12,356 nt of DNA from Candidatus Colimonas fimequi (GTDB lineage Bacteria; Bacillota; Clostridia; Peptostreptococcales; Anaerovoracaceae), in contig JAGHTQ010000178.1 in NCBI GenBank assembly GCA_018065295.1, forward strand, positions 1 to 12,356, given 5' to 3'. A program made the translations under genes and the position numbers. Of the stretch, positions 1-7,368 are shown piece after piece. A model generated the notes under the pieces. It was not told the DNA's origin and ran no database searches. It saw only the letters and a program-made list of their open reading frames with translations. How positions within the stretch are numbered: position 1 is the stretch's first letter; every line of letters begins with the position of its first letter.

Positions 1-2
1 GA

Positions 3-875
3 ATGGCAGCAAAGCAGGAAAATGTTGACTATCTTCCAGGCGTTCAGCTTCCAGATAATATTGTAATGGTATTCGATGGAGCAGAAGCACTGAAGGATGC
101 AGATTACGTTCTGTTCTCAGCGCCAGCACAACATTTCCGTAATGCCCTTGAAACAGCGAAGCCACATCTGACAGATGATGCTATCGTTATTAATGTTGCG
201 AAGGGTATTGAACAGAAGAGCCTGAAGAGAATGTCAGAAATCGCTGCAGACGTTATTGATCCTAATAAGTATGTTGTTCTTTCAGGTCCATCGCATGCTG
301 AAGAAGTAGGAAGACATCAGCCTACAACAGTTGCAGTAGCATCAACAAATCTTAAGGCAGCTGAACAGGTACAGGACCTGTTCATGACTAACAGATTCAG
401 ATTATACACAACAGAAGACGTAGTTGGCGTTGAACTTGGTGGTGCACTTAAGAACATCATCGCACTTGGCGCTGGTATCTCTGATGGTATGGGATTTGGC
501 GATAATGCCAAGGCAGCTCTCATGACAAGAGGTCTTGCAGAAATTTCACAGCTGGGTCTTAAGCTGGGTGCTAAGCCAGAAACTTTCGCAGGACTGACAG
601 GTGTAGGCGACCTTATCGTTACTTGCACAAGTATGCATTCAAGAAACAGAAGATGCGGCATCATGATCGGTGAAGGTATGGCACCTGACGAAGCAACAAA
701 GAGAGTCGGCATGGTAGTAGAAGGTATGTTCACTACTGAAGCTGCACATGATCTTGCTGCTCAGGTTGGCGTAGAAATGCCAATTACAGAAGGTATTTAT
801 AATGTTATCAAGGGTGAGGTTACAGCATCAGATACTGTTAACCTGCTCATGGGTAGAGAAAAGAAACACGAATAA
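3..875 (+). CDS. gpsA: Glycerol-3-phosphate dehydrogenase [NAD(P)+], 5' end missing
   Basis: Cytosolic enzyme that reduces dihydroxyacetone phosphate to sn-glycerol 3-phosphate for phospholipid synthesis. The visible 290 residues carry the family hallmarks: VAKGIE (residues 66-70 of the visible part), the GPSHAEEV segment (95-102), the ELGGALKNIIA block with the catalytic Lys (K150), the GLTGVGDL segment (198-204) and SRNRRCG (213-219). Family members are normally about 330-340 residues and begin with a GxGxxG Rossmann motif. That motif is absent here, so about 40-50 N-terminal residues lie before the window. The ATG at position 3 is therefore almost certainly an internal Met (sequence corresponds to the segment just before 'YLPGVxLP'), not the start. 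The gene ends 14 nt before miaB and is probably co-transcribed with it. Identification is by recalled family motifs. Confidence 0.95.
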   Translation: MAAKQENVDYLPGVQLPDNIVMVFDGAEALKDADYVLFSAPAQHFRNALETAKPHLTDDAIVINVAKGIEQKSLKRMSEIAADVIDPNKYVVLSGPSHAEEVGRHQPTTVAVASTNLKAAEQVQDLFMTNRFRLYTTEDVVGVELGGALKNIIALGAGISDGMGFGDNAKAALMTRGLAEISQLGLKLGAKPETFAGLTGVGDLIVTCTSMHSRNRRCGIMIGEGMAPDEATKRVGMVVEGMFTTEAAHDLAAQVGVEMPITEGIYNVIKGEVTASDTVNLLMGREKKHE

Positions 876-889
876 GGTATAAGAAGTAA

Positions 890-2230
890 ATGAGTTCACT
901 TGAAGGAAAGAAATACAATATTATAACTTTCGGATGCCAGATGAACGAACACGACTCAGAAACAATAGCAGGAATGCTCCAGGAAGAAGGATGCATTCCT
1001 GTTCTGACTAAAGAAGAAGCTGACATCACAATTATCAACACATGCAGTATCAGAGAAAATGCTGACAAGAGATTTTTTGGCACTCTGGGACAGCTGAAGA
1101 AATTAAAAGAAAACAATCCGGAATATACAGTAAGTGTTTGTGGCTGCATGATGCAGCAGGAACACATAACAAACGAAATCAAACAGAAATATCCATGGGT
1201 AGATATCATCTTCGGTACTCATAATATCGACAGTTTCCCACAGCTGCTCCAGAGAGCAACTGATGCGAAGATTAAGGTAAGAGAAATCTTAGAAGATAGA
1301 GATGATATCGTAGAAGGACTGCCAGCGAAGAGACTCTTCAAGCATAAGTCCTTCGTAAACATCATGTATGGTTGCAATAACTTTTGCACATACTGCATCG
1401 TTCCATACACAAGAGGCCGAGAGAAGAGCAGAAAACCAGAAGACATCATTCGCGAAATTACTCATCTGGTAGCAGACGAAGTCAAGGAAGTTACTCTCCT
1501 TGGCCAGAACGTTAACTCTTACAAAGGCGTGTGGGCCGATGGTTCACCATGTGACTTTGCTGATCTCATCTACGCCCTCAATGAAATTGAGGGTCTTGAG
1601 AGAATCAGATTCATGACTTCACATCCTAAGGATCTGTCAGAGAAGCTGATTCAGGCGTTTGTAGATTGCGACAAGCTTTGCAATTACATCCACCTGCCTG
1701 TACAGTCAGGAAGCAGCAACGTGCTTAAGAGAATGAATCGTAAGTACGACCGGGAGAGATATCTGGATGTTGTTAAGAGACTGAGAGAAGCGGTTCCTGA
1801 GATTACAATGAGTACAGATATTATCGTTGGATTCCCAGGAGAAACAGAAGAAGAATTCGAAGAAACTATGACTTTGGTCAAGGAAGTTGAATACGATTCA
1901 GCATTCACATTCCTCTATTCAATCAGAAAGGGCACACCTGCAGCTGAGTACGAGGATCAGATTCCAGAGGCTGATAAGCATAGAAGATTTAATAGACTTG
2001 TTGATGCGATTAACGAGGGCAGTGCTAACAAGAATGCCAAGTACGTTGGACGCATTGAGAAGGTACTTGTGGAAGGATTTAGCAAGAAGGACGAGAATAC
2101 ACTTACAGGAAGAACTGAAGGTTTCAAGCTGGTCGATTTCGAAGGCGACAGCTCATACATCGGTCAGATTGTTGACGTAGAGATCACAGAGGGCAAGACG
2201 TTCAGCCTCAAGGGTAAGATGGTAAAGTAG
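890..2230 (+). CDS. miaB: tRNA-2-methylthio-N6-dimethylallyladenosine synthase MiaB
   Basis: Radical-SAM methylthiotransferase that converts i6A37 to ms2i6A37 in tRNAs reading UNN codons. The 446-residue product has the three expected parts. The N-terminal UPF0004 domain (about 8-125) holds cluster cysteines C16 (in FGCQMNEHDSE), C52 (NTCSIRE) and C86 (CGCMMQQ). The radical-SAM core (about 150-375) has the C-x3-C-x2-C triad C162/C166/C169 followed by VPYTRGREKSR, which is characteristic of MiaB rather than MtaB or RimO. A C-terminal TRAM domain (about 383-445) is also present. Length is normal. The start ATG sits 14 nt after the gpsA stop; upstream is only a weak purine run (AAGAAG), consistent with translation coupled to gpsA. 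The next gene starts 24 nt after the stop. Confidence 0.95.
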   Translation: MSSLEGKKYNIITFGCQMNEHDSETIAGMLQEEGCIPVLTKEEADITIINTCSIRENADKRFFGTLGQLKKLKENNPEYTVSVCGCMMQQEHITNEIKQKYPWVDIIFGTHNIDSFPQLLQRATDAKIKVREILEDRDDIVEGLPAKRLFKHKSFVNIMYGCNNFCTYCIVPYTRGREKSRKPEDIIREITHLVADEVKEVTLLGQNVNSYKGVWADGSPCDFADLIYALNEIEGLERIRFMTSHPKDLSEKLIQAFVDCDKLCNYIHLPVQSGSSNVLKRMNRKYDRERYLDVVKRLREAVPEITMSTDIIVGFPGETEEEFEETMTLVKEVEYDSAFTFLYSIRKGTPAAEYEDQIPEADKHRRFNRLVDAINEGSANKNAKYVGRIEKVLVEGFSKKDENTLTGRTEGFKLVDFEGDSSYIGQIVDVEITEGKTFSLKGKMVK

Positions 2231-2254
2231 CCGTAATAATGGAGGCGATAAATT

Positions 2255-3535
2255 ATGAGAGTTTTTAAGAGCGCTCAGCCAAGAAGCGAGGCTGATATCA
2301 GCGCACTTAGAGAGACTGTTACAGGCATCATTAACAACGTTAGAGAAAATGGAGACAAGGCTCTTCAGGACTACAACGCTAAGTTTGATGGTTGCAATAG
2401 AGAAAATTTAAGAATTTCACCGGAAGAAATTCAGCAGGCATACGAAATGCTTACAGAAGATGAACTGGCAGATATCAAGGCGGCAGCAGCTAACATCAAG
2501 GCTTTTGCCCAGGCTCAGAAAGAGTCAATTGGTATCGTTAAGGACTTCTCACCAGCAGAAGGAATTAAACTGGGACACAGAGCAATTCCTGTTCAGTCAG
2601 CTTGCTGCTATGTACCTGGTGGTGGATATCCACTTTATTCAACAGCACTGATGCTGGGAATTCCTGCGAAGGTGGCTGGCGTTAAGAGAGTAACTGCATG
2701 TTCACCAGTAATTAAGGGAACTACAACAATTCACCCTAAGACTCTGGTTGCCATGGACGTTGCTGGTATCGATGAAATCTATGCAGTAGGTGGCGCACAG
2801 GCAATCGCTGCATTCTCATATGGTACTGATCAGATCGCTCCAGTTAATCTTATCGTTGGACCTGGAAACAGCTTCGTTACAGAAGCCAAGAGACAGTGCT
2901 ATGGCAAGGTTGGTATCGACTTCGTAGCTGGTCCAAGTGAAGTTCTTGTTATCGCAGACGGTCAGGCGGACCCAGAAGTAATTGCAGCAGACCTGCTGGC
3001 TCAGTCAGAACACGACAGAGTTGCAAAGGGCCTTGTAGTGACCACATCAGAAACACTTGCATCGGCTATTTGCGATGCGGTTGAAGCACAGCTGCAGCAG
3101 CTTGATACAGCTGAAATCGCCAGAGTTTCATGGGAAAACACAGGCGAAGTACTCATTGCTGATTCGCTTGAAGAAGCTGTGGCATATGCTAACGAGTATG
3201 CGCCAGAACACCTGGAAGTAAACGTAGAAGAAGATAAGATTGACGAGACAGTTAGTGCGCTTATTAACTATGGCTCACTCTTTATCGGCGGCAACACTGC
3301 TGAAGTATTCGGCGACTACGCTTCAGGAACAAACCACACACTGCCAACACTTGGTGCAGCAAGATACACAGGTGGCGTATGGGTAGGAACATTTATTAAA
3401 ATCTGCACATATCAGTCAATGACTAAGGATGCGATGATGAACATCGCACCATTAGTTTCAAGACTGGCAAGAGGTGAGGGCCTTATTGGTCATGCCAGAG
3501 CAGCCGAAATCAGAATAGAGAAAAACGAAGGCTAA
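2255..3535 (+). CDS. hisD: Histidinol dehydrogenase family protein (HisD or a HisD-like alcohol dehydrogenase)
   Basis: Zn-dependent, NAD-linked dehydrogenase of the family that oxidises L-histidinol to L-histidine in two steps. At 426 residues it is of normal length. Zinc and catalytic residues are recognisable: Q250 and H253 in LLAQSEH, the E318-H319 pair in APEHLEV, D354 in FGDYASG, and E408/H413 in GEGLIGH; the NAD-site segment GPGNSFVTEAKR (202-213) is also clear. A good SD (GGAGG, 2241-2245) lies 9 nt before ATG. The segment around 369-387 (ARYTGGVWVGTF) departs from the usual HisD form, roughly SP(L/V)SVxDFxK, and no other his gene is present. From memory, similar segments occur in HisD paralogues working outside histidine synthesis (such as the sulfopropanediol dehydrogenase HpsN group). 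Family membership is firm, but substrate is uncertain and the symbol is provisional. It is followed after 3 nt by a LacI-type regulator. Confidence 0.85.
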   Translation: MRVFKSAQPRSEADISALRETVTGIINNVRENGDKALQDYNAKFDGCNRENLRISPEEIQQAYEMLTEDELADIKAAAANIKAFAQAQKESIGIVKDFSPAEGIKLGHRAIPVQSACCYVPGGGYPLYSTALMLGIPAKVAGVKRVTACSPVIKGTTTIHPKTLVAMDVAGIDEIYAVGGAQAIAAFSYGTDQIAPVNLIVGPGNSFVTEAKRQCYGKVGIDFVAGPSEVLVIADGQADPEVIAADLLAQSEHDRVAKGLVVTTSETLASAICDAVEAQLQQLDTAEIARVSWENTGEVLIADSLEEAVAYANEYAPEHLEVNVEEDKIDETVSALINYGSLFIGGNTAEVFGDYASGTNHTLPTLGAARYTGGVWVGTFIKICTYQSMTKDAMMNIAPLVSRLARGEGLIGHARAAEIRIEKNEG

Positions 3536-3538
3536 ATA

Positions 3539-4561
3539 ATGAATATTAAACAGATTGCAAAGGAAGCAGGCGTATCCGTTGCAACAGTCTCAAGAGTGCT
3601 CAATCACCCTGAGAACGTTGCCCCTGCAACCCGCGAAAAAATCCAAAAAATCATAGATCAGGCAGAATATAAGCCAAACTGGTTCGCACAGGGTCTTAAC
3701 TTTAATAAGACCAAGACCATCGGAATCATTGTGCCTCATATTCTTAATACCATGTACATGGAGATTGCCAAGGGCGTTGAAGACGTTGCTCTTCAGAAGG
3801 GATACATTACTTTTATCGGTAATGGCGAAATGAATTCAAACGCAGAGAATTCATACCTTCAGCAGCTGGAAATGAGACGTGTTGATGGCATTGTAATTAT
3901 GTTCACATCTCTTGAAGAAGAGCGCCTTCGCGAAATCGAGAAGAAGGGCGTACCGATTGTCCTTATCGGTGAAAACAAGAAGATAGAAGGCTTCAATATA
4001 GTTCGTGTCGACTGCAAGTCAGGCGCTGAGAAGATGGTAAAACATCTGGTTGCCAGCGGTCATAGAGAAATTGCTCTTCTGCAGGGAAGCGATCCGGAAA
4101 CAGAAAGCATGGATATCTATGAAGGATATTGTAATGTTCTTCGCGAAAACGGCATTGAAGTCAAGAAGAACCTGGTTTCTCAGGTGGCCAATTCCATAGA
4201 GGGTGGCTATCTTGGTGCAAAGAAAATGATTGCCAGCGAAAACCCTGACGCGATTTTCACTACAAGTGATGAAATCGCTTATGGCGCAATGGATGCTCTT
4301 AAAGATGCAGGCGTTCGCGTGCCAGAAGATGTGGCAATCGCAGGTTATGGTAACAACAGGATGTCAAACATGGTAGAACCGAAGCTGACAACTGCGGAGC
4401 TGCCATATCACATGATGGGCGTATACGGAGCTCGTTTGCTCTTCGACCTTATTGAAGATGATGGCAAGAACAAACCTGAGCCGAAGGTGATAACACTTCA
4501 GAGCAAGATGAAGGTGAGAAAATCCTGTGGGCATAAAGAAAGAATCGGAGAAATGTTCTAA
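3539..4561 (+). CDS. LacI/GalR-family transcriptional regulator
   Basis: DNA-binding repressor-type regulator. Residues 2-24 form the canonical LacI helix-turn-helix (IKQIAKEAGVSVATVSRVLN), 44-56 the hinge helix (YKPNWFAQGLNFN), and about 61-333 the periplasmic-binding-protein-like effector and dimerisation domain, beginning TIGIIVPHILNTMY. Typical family blocks follow: RRVDGIVIM (113-121), GHREIALLQG (174-183), DAIFTTSDEIAYGAM (237-251) and VPEDVAIAGYGN (261-272). The effector cannot be predicted by eye. The ATG is 3 nt after the hisD-like stop with only a weak GAAGG upstream, and the stop TAA overlaps the next ATG (TAATG), so translation is probably coupled on both sides. This argues that it regulates its neighbours, although no LacI-type palindromic operator was found in the short gaps here; any operator may lie upstream of gpsA. 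Arg codons are mixed (CGC, CGT, AGA, AGG), unlike the near-pure AGA of the 5917-9883 genes. Confidence 0.93.
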   Translation: MNIKQIAKEAGVSVATVSRVLNHPENVAPATREKIQKIIDQAEYKPNWFAQGLNFNKTKTIGIIVPHILNTMYMEIAKGVEDVALQKGYITFIGNGEMNSNAENSYLQQLEMRRVDGIVIMFTSLEEERLREIEKKGVPIVLIGENKKIEGFNIVRVDCKSGAEKMVKHLVASGHREIALLQGSDPETESMDIYEGYCNVLRENGIEVKKNLVSQVANSIEGGYLGAKKMIASENPDAIFTTSDEIAYGAMDALKDAGVRVPEDVAIAGYGNNRMSNMVEPKLTTAELPYHMMGVYGARLLFDLIEDDGKNKPEPKVITLQSKMKVRKSCGHKERIGEMF

Positions 4562-5670
4562 TGGTGAAGACTAATTTTTTAGGACTTGAGCTAAAGAATC
4601 CCCTGATTGTTTCAGCGGGACCTTGGAATAGAGATGGTGGAGCACTTGTTAAGTCAATCAACGCTGGTGCTGGCGCAGTAGTAACAGAGAGTGTTGTAAG
4701 TGACACGCTTCTGGACGTTAGACCTAGAATCGCGTGCGATGACAAGGGTGCACAGAATATAAGATTATATAGTGACATTCAGATTGAAGGATGGGAGAGA
4801 GAAATCGCTCTTGCAAAGAATGCTGGTGGCATCGTTATCGGTAGCGTTTCCGCTCAGACACCGTCTGAGCTTGCATACCTTGCAAGCAAAATGGAAAGAT
4901 ACGGCTGCGATGCTATCGAGCTTAGCGTATCAAACCCAGCTATGGAATCTCTGGAAGTAGTGGCATCACACCCAGATGTAATGTACGAAATGACTAAGGA
5001 AGTTGTTTCTTCAGTTAAAGTGCCGGTAATGGTTAAACTGTCACAGAATACTACTAACATTGCAACCGTTGCTAAGGCTGTAAAGGCAGCAGGCGGTGCA
5101 GGTGTTAGTGCTATTAACACTGTTAGAGGAATTCTCGGTGTTGATATTGAGACTGCTAAACCAGCACTTAGCACTTATGGCGGTATTTCAGGAGAATACA
5201 TCAGACCGCTGGGCCTTGCATCTGTTGCAACAATCGCACAGACAGTTGATATTCCTCTCTGCGGTATTGGCGGTGTGTCCAGTGCAGAGAACGCTCTAGA
5301 GTATATAATGCTTGGAGCATCGGCTGTACAGGTGGGAACAGCTGTAATGCGTGAAGGATATGAGGTTATTGGAAAAATCGCTAGAGATCTTGAAAATTGG
5401 ATGGAAATTCACGGCTATGATTCAGTCGAACAGGTACGTGGTAAGGCACTGAGGAACATGAAATCATTCGACGAAATGAAGTTTGAACCAGCAGTAAGTA
5501 CTGTTGAAGACATGCCGTGTGTCGATGAATGTAACAGGTGTTACACTGTTTGCGTTTATGATGCAATCAAAATGAATGAAAATAATGTAACAGTTGACAA
5601 AAATGAGTGTTCTGGCTGCGGATTATGCACTTTCGCGTGTCCTGCGAGAAAATTAAGACTCAAATGGTAA
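4561..5670 (+). CDS. Dihydroorotate dehydrogenase/PreA-like FMN protein fused to a 2x[4Fe-4S] ferredoxin domain, altered active site
   Basis: A 369-residue protein with an FMN-binding TIM barrel of the DHOD superfamily (about 2-280) and a C-terminal bacterial-ferredoxin domain (about 317-362), the layout of PreA. FMN-site elements are kept: K159 (VMVKLSQN), N186-T187 (INTVRG), GGISG (207-211), GIGGVSS (235-241) and VQVGTAV (257-263). Two catalytic positions are not. The Lys in the usual 'VVTKS/T' strand is E43 (VVTESVV), and the usual ELNxSCPN loop is ELSVSNPA (120-127), putting N125 where the catalytic Cys/Ser sits and S122 where the substrate-binding Asn sits. Fe-S ligands are C320/C324/C327/C331 (first spacing x3 instead of x2) and C350/C353/C356/C360. 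It overlaps the LacI gene by 1 nt and is the last gene of the unit. Pyrimidine specificity should not be assumed: substrate and electron partner are unknown, and no dedicated reductase subunit adjoins it. Confidence 0.85.
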   Translation: MVKTNFLGLELKNPLIVSAGPWNRDGGALVKSINAGAGAVVTESVVSDTLLDVRPRIACDDKGAQNIRLYSDIQIEGWEREIALAKNAGGIVIGSVSAQTPSELAYLASKMERYGCDAIELSVSNPAMESLEVVASHPDVMYEMTKEVVSSVKVPVMVKLSQNTTNIATVAKAVKAAGGAGVSAINTVRGILGVDIETAKPALSTYGGISGEYIRPLGLASVATIAQTVDIPLCGIGGVSSAENALEYIMLGASAVQVGTAVMREGYEVIGKIARDLENWMEIHGYDSVEQVRGKALRNMKSFDEMKFEPAVSTVEDMPCVDECNRCYTVCVYDAIKMNENNVTVDKNECSGCGLCTFACPARKLRLKW

Positions 5671-5715
5671 GTTGTTATTTAAAAATGACTTGACGCTATT
5701 CAAAAATGAATAAAT

Positions 5716-5769
5716 CTCCCAATTCGTTGGAAACACTGTGTTTCAGCGAGTGGGGGTTTTTTATTTTTT
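5716..5769 (+). terminator. Rho-independent terminator of the gpsA-miaB-hisD-lacI-DHOD-like unit
   Basis: An imperfect stem pairs 5716-5735 (starting CTCCCA, ending GAAACAC) with 5738-5756 (starting GTGTTTC, ending GTGGGGG). It uses a few G-U pairs and one bulge and is followed directly by a T-rich tract (TTTTTTATTTTTTT, 5757-5770). It lies 46 nt after the DHOD-like stop codon and before the next promoter, so it separates the two transcription units. Confidence 0.85.
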
Positions 5770-5820
5770 TGTAATTTATAGTTAATTTAATGTATTTTTG
5801 GAGTTTTTATGGCTAAAGAC

Positions 5821-5851
5821 TTGAAATTTTCTGAAAATGTGGTATTATAAT
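5821..5851 (+). promoter_or_regulatory. Probable sigma-A promoter for the amidohydrolase (and perhaps preTA)
   Basis: TTGAAA at 5821-5826 serves as -35 element. A consensus TATAAT lies at 5846-5851 (19-bp spacing), overlapping an alternative TATTAT at 5843-5848 (16-bp spacing). The element stands in an AT-rich gap between a terminator and a gene with a strong ribosome binding site (AAAGGAGGA, 5902-5910, 6 nt before ATG 5917). Transcription would start around 5858. Confidence 0.6.
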
Positions 5852-5858
5852 GTCATGT

Positions 5859-5877
5859 AACTGGTTTCAGACCAGTT
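5859..5877. promoter_or_regulatory. Inverted repeat at the predicted transcription start (operator or 5' mRNA hairpin)
   Basis: AACTGGT - TTCAG - ACCAGTT is a perfect 7-bp inverted repeat with a 5-nt centre, beginning about 7 nt after the predicted -10 box. In DNA it fits an operator for a dimeric repressor (CTGGT/ACCAG half-sites resemble those of GntR-type regulators, by memory). In RNA it would form a hairpin at the extreme 5' end, which often stabilises mRNA. The sequence does not decide between the two. Confidence 0.5.
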
Positions 5878-5916
5878 CGTATTATAGGTTTTCATCAAAA
5901 TAAAGGAGGATGAATT

Positions 5917-7212
5917 ATGTATAAGTGTAGTTTAGAAAGAATGTCAGACAAGATCAGAACTATGGCAACATTTGGCGATGCTGGTCACGGCGGTATCACA
6001 AGATACTCACTCTCAGCAGAAGCTAACATGGCTAGAGCTGAATTCAAGAAGAGAATGGAAGCAATCGGCGCTGTAGTTGAATGCGACGACGTAGCTTGCA
6101 TGTATGCAACTCTCGAAGGTTCAGATCCTGATGCTAAGAGAATCGTTATGGGTTCACACTGTGACTCAGTTAAGAACGGTGGTAACTATGATGGTATCCT
6201 GGGCGTTATGACTGGTATGGAAGTACTGGAAACAATCGCAGCAGAAAACATCCCACATAAGCACCCAATCACAGCTATGATCTGGACAAACGAAGAAGGT
6301 TCACTGTATCCACCAGCAATGATGGTATCAGGTATCATTTGCTATGACTATCTTCCAGACGATCTGAAGCCAAACTTCGAATATGACAACATGATGGCTT
6401 CAACTCCAATGGATGATTCTCCATATGCTAACTTCGGTGAAGCTCTTGCAGCTAACCCATTCACTGGTCCTAAGGAAAACAGACTTAGCCCTGACAAGTA
6501 CTGCGCAATGTTCGAAGCTCATCTGGAACAGGGTCCTATCCTTGAAGATGCTGACAACGAAATCGGTGCTGTACAGCTCGTAATGGGTATGTTCAACTAT
6601 GCAATCAGAATGTATGGTTTCTCAGCTCACGCTGGTACATTCCCAATGAAGAAGAGACACGACGCTCTCCACGCTATGGCAGACTTCCTGTGCGAACTGC
6701 ACAAGAGATATGATGCTTACAACGAAGAAGTAGTAGCAGCTGGCGAACCTGAATTCGTATTCACAACTGGTGAAATCAACGTTCACCCTTGCATCCACAC
6801 AGTAATTCCTGACGAAGCTTACATGTCACTGGACGTTAGACATCCTAACCCAGAAGTAAGAGCTAAGTGCATGGAAATCCTGAAGGAACTGGCAGCTAAC
6901 GATTGGCAGCAGTGCAAGTGCGAAATCAAGGAACAGTGGGTAAGAGACACTGTATACTTCGATGAAAGACTGGTTGGATTCGTAGAAGAATCAATGGAAG
7001 AAATGGGCGCTAAGTGGCAGAAGATTCTGTCAGGTGCTGGACATGACGCTCAGTTCTGTGCATACGTAATCCCAACAACTATGCTGTTCGCTAGAACTCT
7101 GAAGGGCCTTTCACACTGCGAAGATGAAAGAGTATCAGACGAAGACTGCACATTAGTAGCAACTGCAACTCTGAACGCTGTTCTGAAGTGCGACGCATCA
7201 GACGAATTCTAA
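5917..7212 (+). CDS. M20-family Zn-dependent amidohydrolase (N-carbamoyl-beta-alanine / allantoate amidohydrolase type)
   Basis: Cytosolic binuclear-Zn hydrolase of the Hyu/AllC/beta-ureidopropionase group, which splits N-carbamoyl groups into amine, CO2 and NH3. The 431 residues show the ordered motifs: GSHCDSVKNGGNYDGILG (79-96; ligands H81 and bridging D92), TNEEG (124-128; E126-E127), EAHLEQGP (200-207; H202), FSAHAGTFPMKKRHDA (235-250; H238, R247), SGAGHDA (372-378) and the last ligand H400 in GLSHCEDE. Two spots are less usual: HTVIPDE (294-300) where NVIPG is common, and FARTLKGLSH where FVPSxxGxSH is common. Next to preTA the best guess is the third step of uracil/thymine catabolism (N-carbamoyl-beta-alanine to beta-alanine), but allantoate or another N-carbamoyl amino acid cannot be excluded. 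All 16 Arg codons are AGA, suggesting strong expression. It has its own promoter and SD; preT starts 153 nt downstream. Confidence 0.9.
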   Translation: MYKCSLERMSDKIRTMATFGDAGHGGITRYSLSAEANMARAEFKKRMEAIGAVVECDDVACMYATLEGSDPDAKRIVMGSHCDSVKNGGNYDGILGVMTGMEVLETIAAENIPHKHPITAMIWTNEEGSLYPPAMMVSGIICYDYLPDDLKPNFEYDNMMASTPMDDSPYANFGEALAANPFTGPKENRLSPDKYCAMFEAHLEQGPILEDADNEIGAVQLVMGMFNYAIRMYGFSAHAGTFPMKKRHDALHAMADFLCELHKRYDAYNEEVVAAGEPEFVFTTGEINVHPCIHTVIPDEAYMSLDVRHPNPEVRAKCMEILKELAANDWQQCKCEIKEQWVRDTVYFDERLVGFVEESMEEMGAKWQKILSGAGHDAQFCAYVIPTTMLFARTLKGLSHCEDERVSDEDCTLVATATLNAVLKCDASDEF

Positions 7213-7248
7213 TCAACTAGATACGATTTGTTTTGATAGATAATACGA

Positions 7249-7268
7249 CGAGACCCTCGTGGGTCTCG
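7249..7268 (+). other. Perfect 8-bp hairpin between the amidohydrolase and preT
   Basis: CGAGACCC - TCGT - GGGTCTCG forms a GC-rich perfect stem 37-56 nt after the amidohydrolase stop. Only CCGGTTTATC follows, with no proper T-run, so it is at best a weak terminator. It could be a partial terminator or an mRNA-processing/stability hairpin that sets the ratio of hydrolase to PreTA. No convincing promoter was found between it and preT (a TTGGAG/TATTAA pair at 7312/7333 with 15-bp spacing is weak). Confidence 0.55.
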
Positions 7269-7350
7269 CCGGTTTATCATATTTAGTGTCAATTATTGCG
7301 GTACTATGGGGTTGGAGAATGAGGTAGCGCATTATTAACAGATACGTAAA

Positions 7351-7368
7351 AAAGGAGGAGTTAAATTG
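7351..7368 (+). promoter_or_regulatory. Strong ribosome binding site fixing a TTG start for preT
   Basis: AAAGGAGGAG at 7351-7360 is a near-perfect complement of the 16S 3' end and sits 7 nt (counted from GGAGG) before TTG at 7366. No ATG or GTG lies in a comparable position, and residues from the TTG onward match the PreT N terminus in length before the first Cys motif, so TTG is the start. Confidence 0.85.

Noticed and set aside
1575..1593. Perfect 8-bp hairpin CCCTCAAT-GAA-ATTGAGGG inside miaB
   Set aside because: It lies within conserved coding sequence, has no T-tract, and is explained by codon choice; probably chance.
5697..5712. TATTCA-AAAA-TGAATA inverted repeat just before the terminator
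   Set aside because: Short and AT-only-like, in an AT-rich spacer; expected by chance and not aligned with a promoter.
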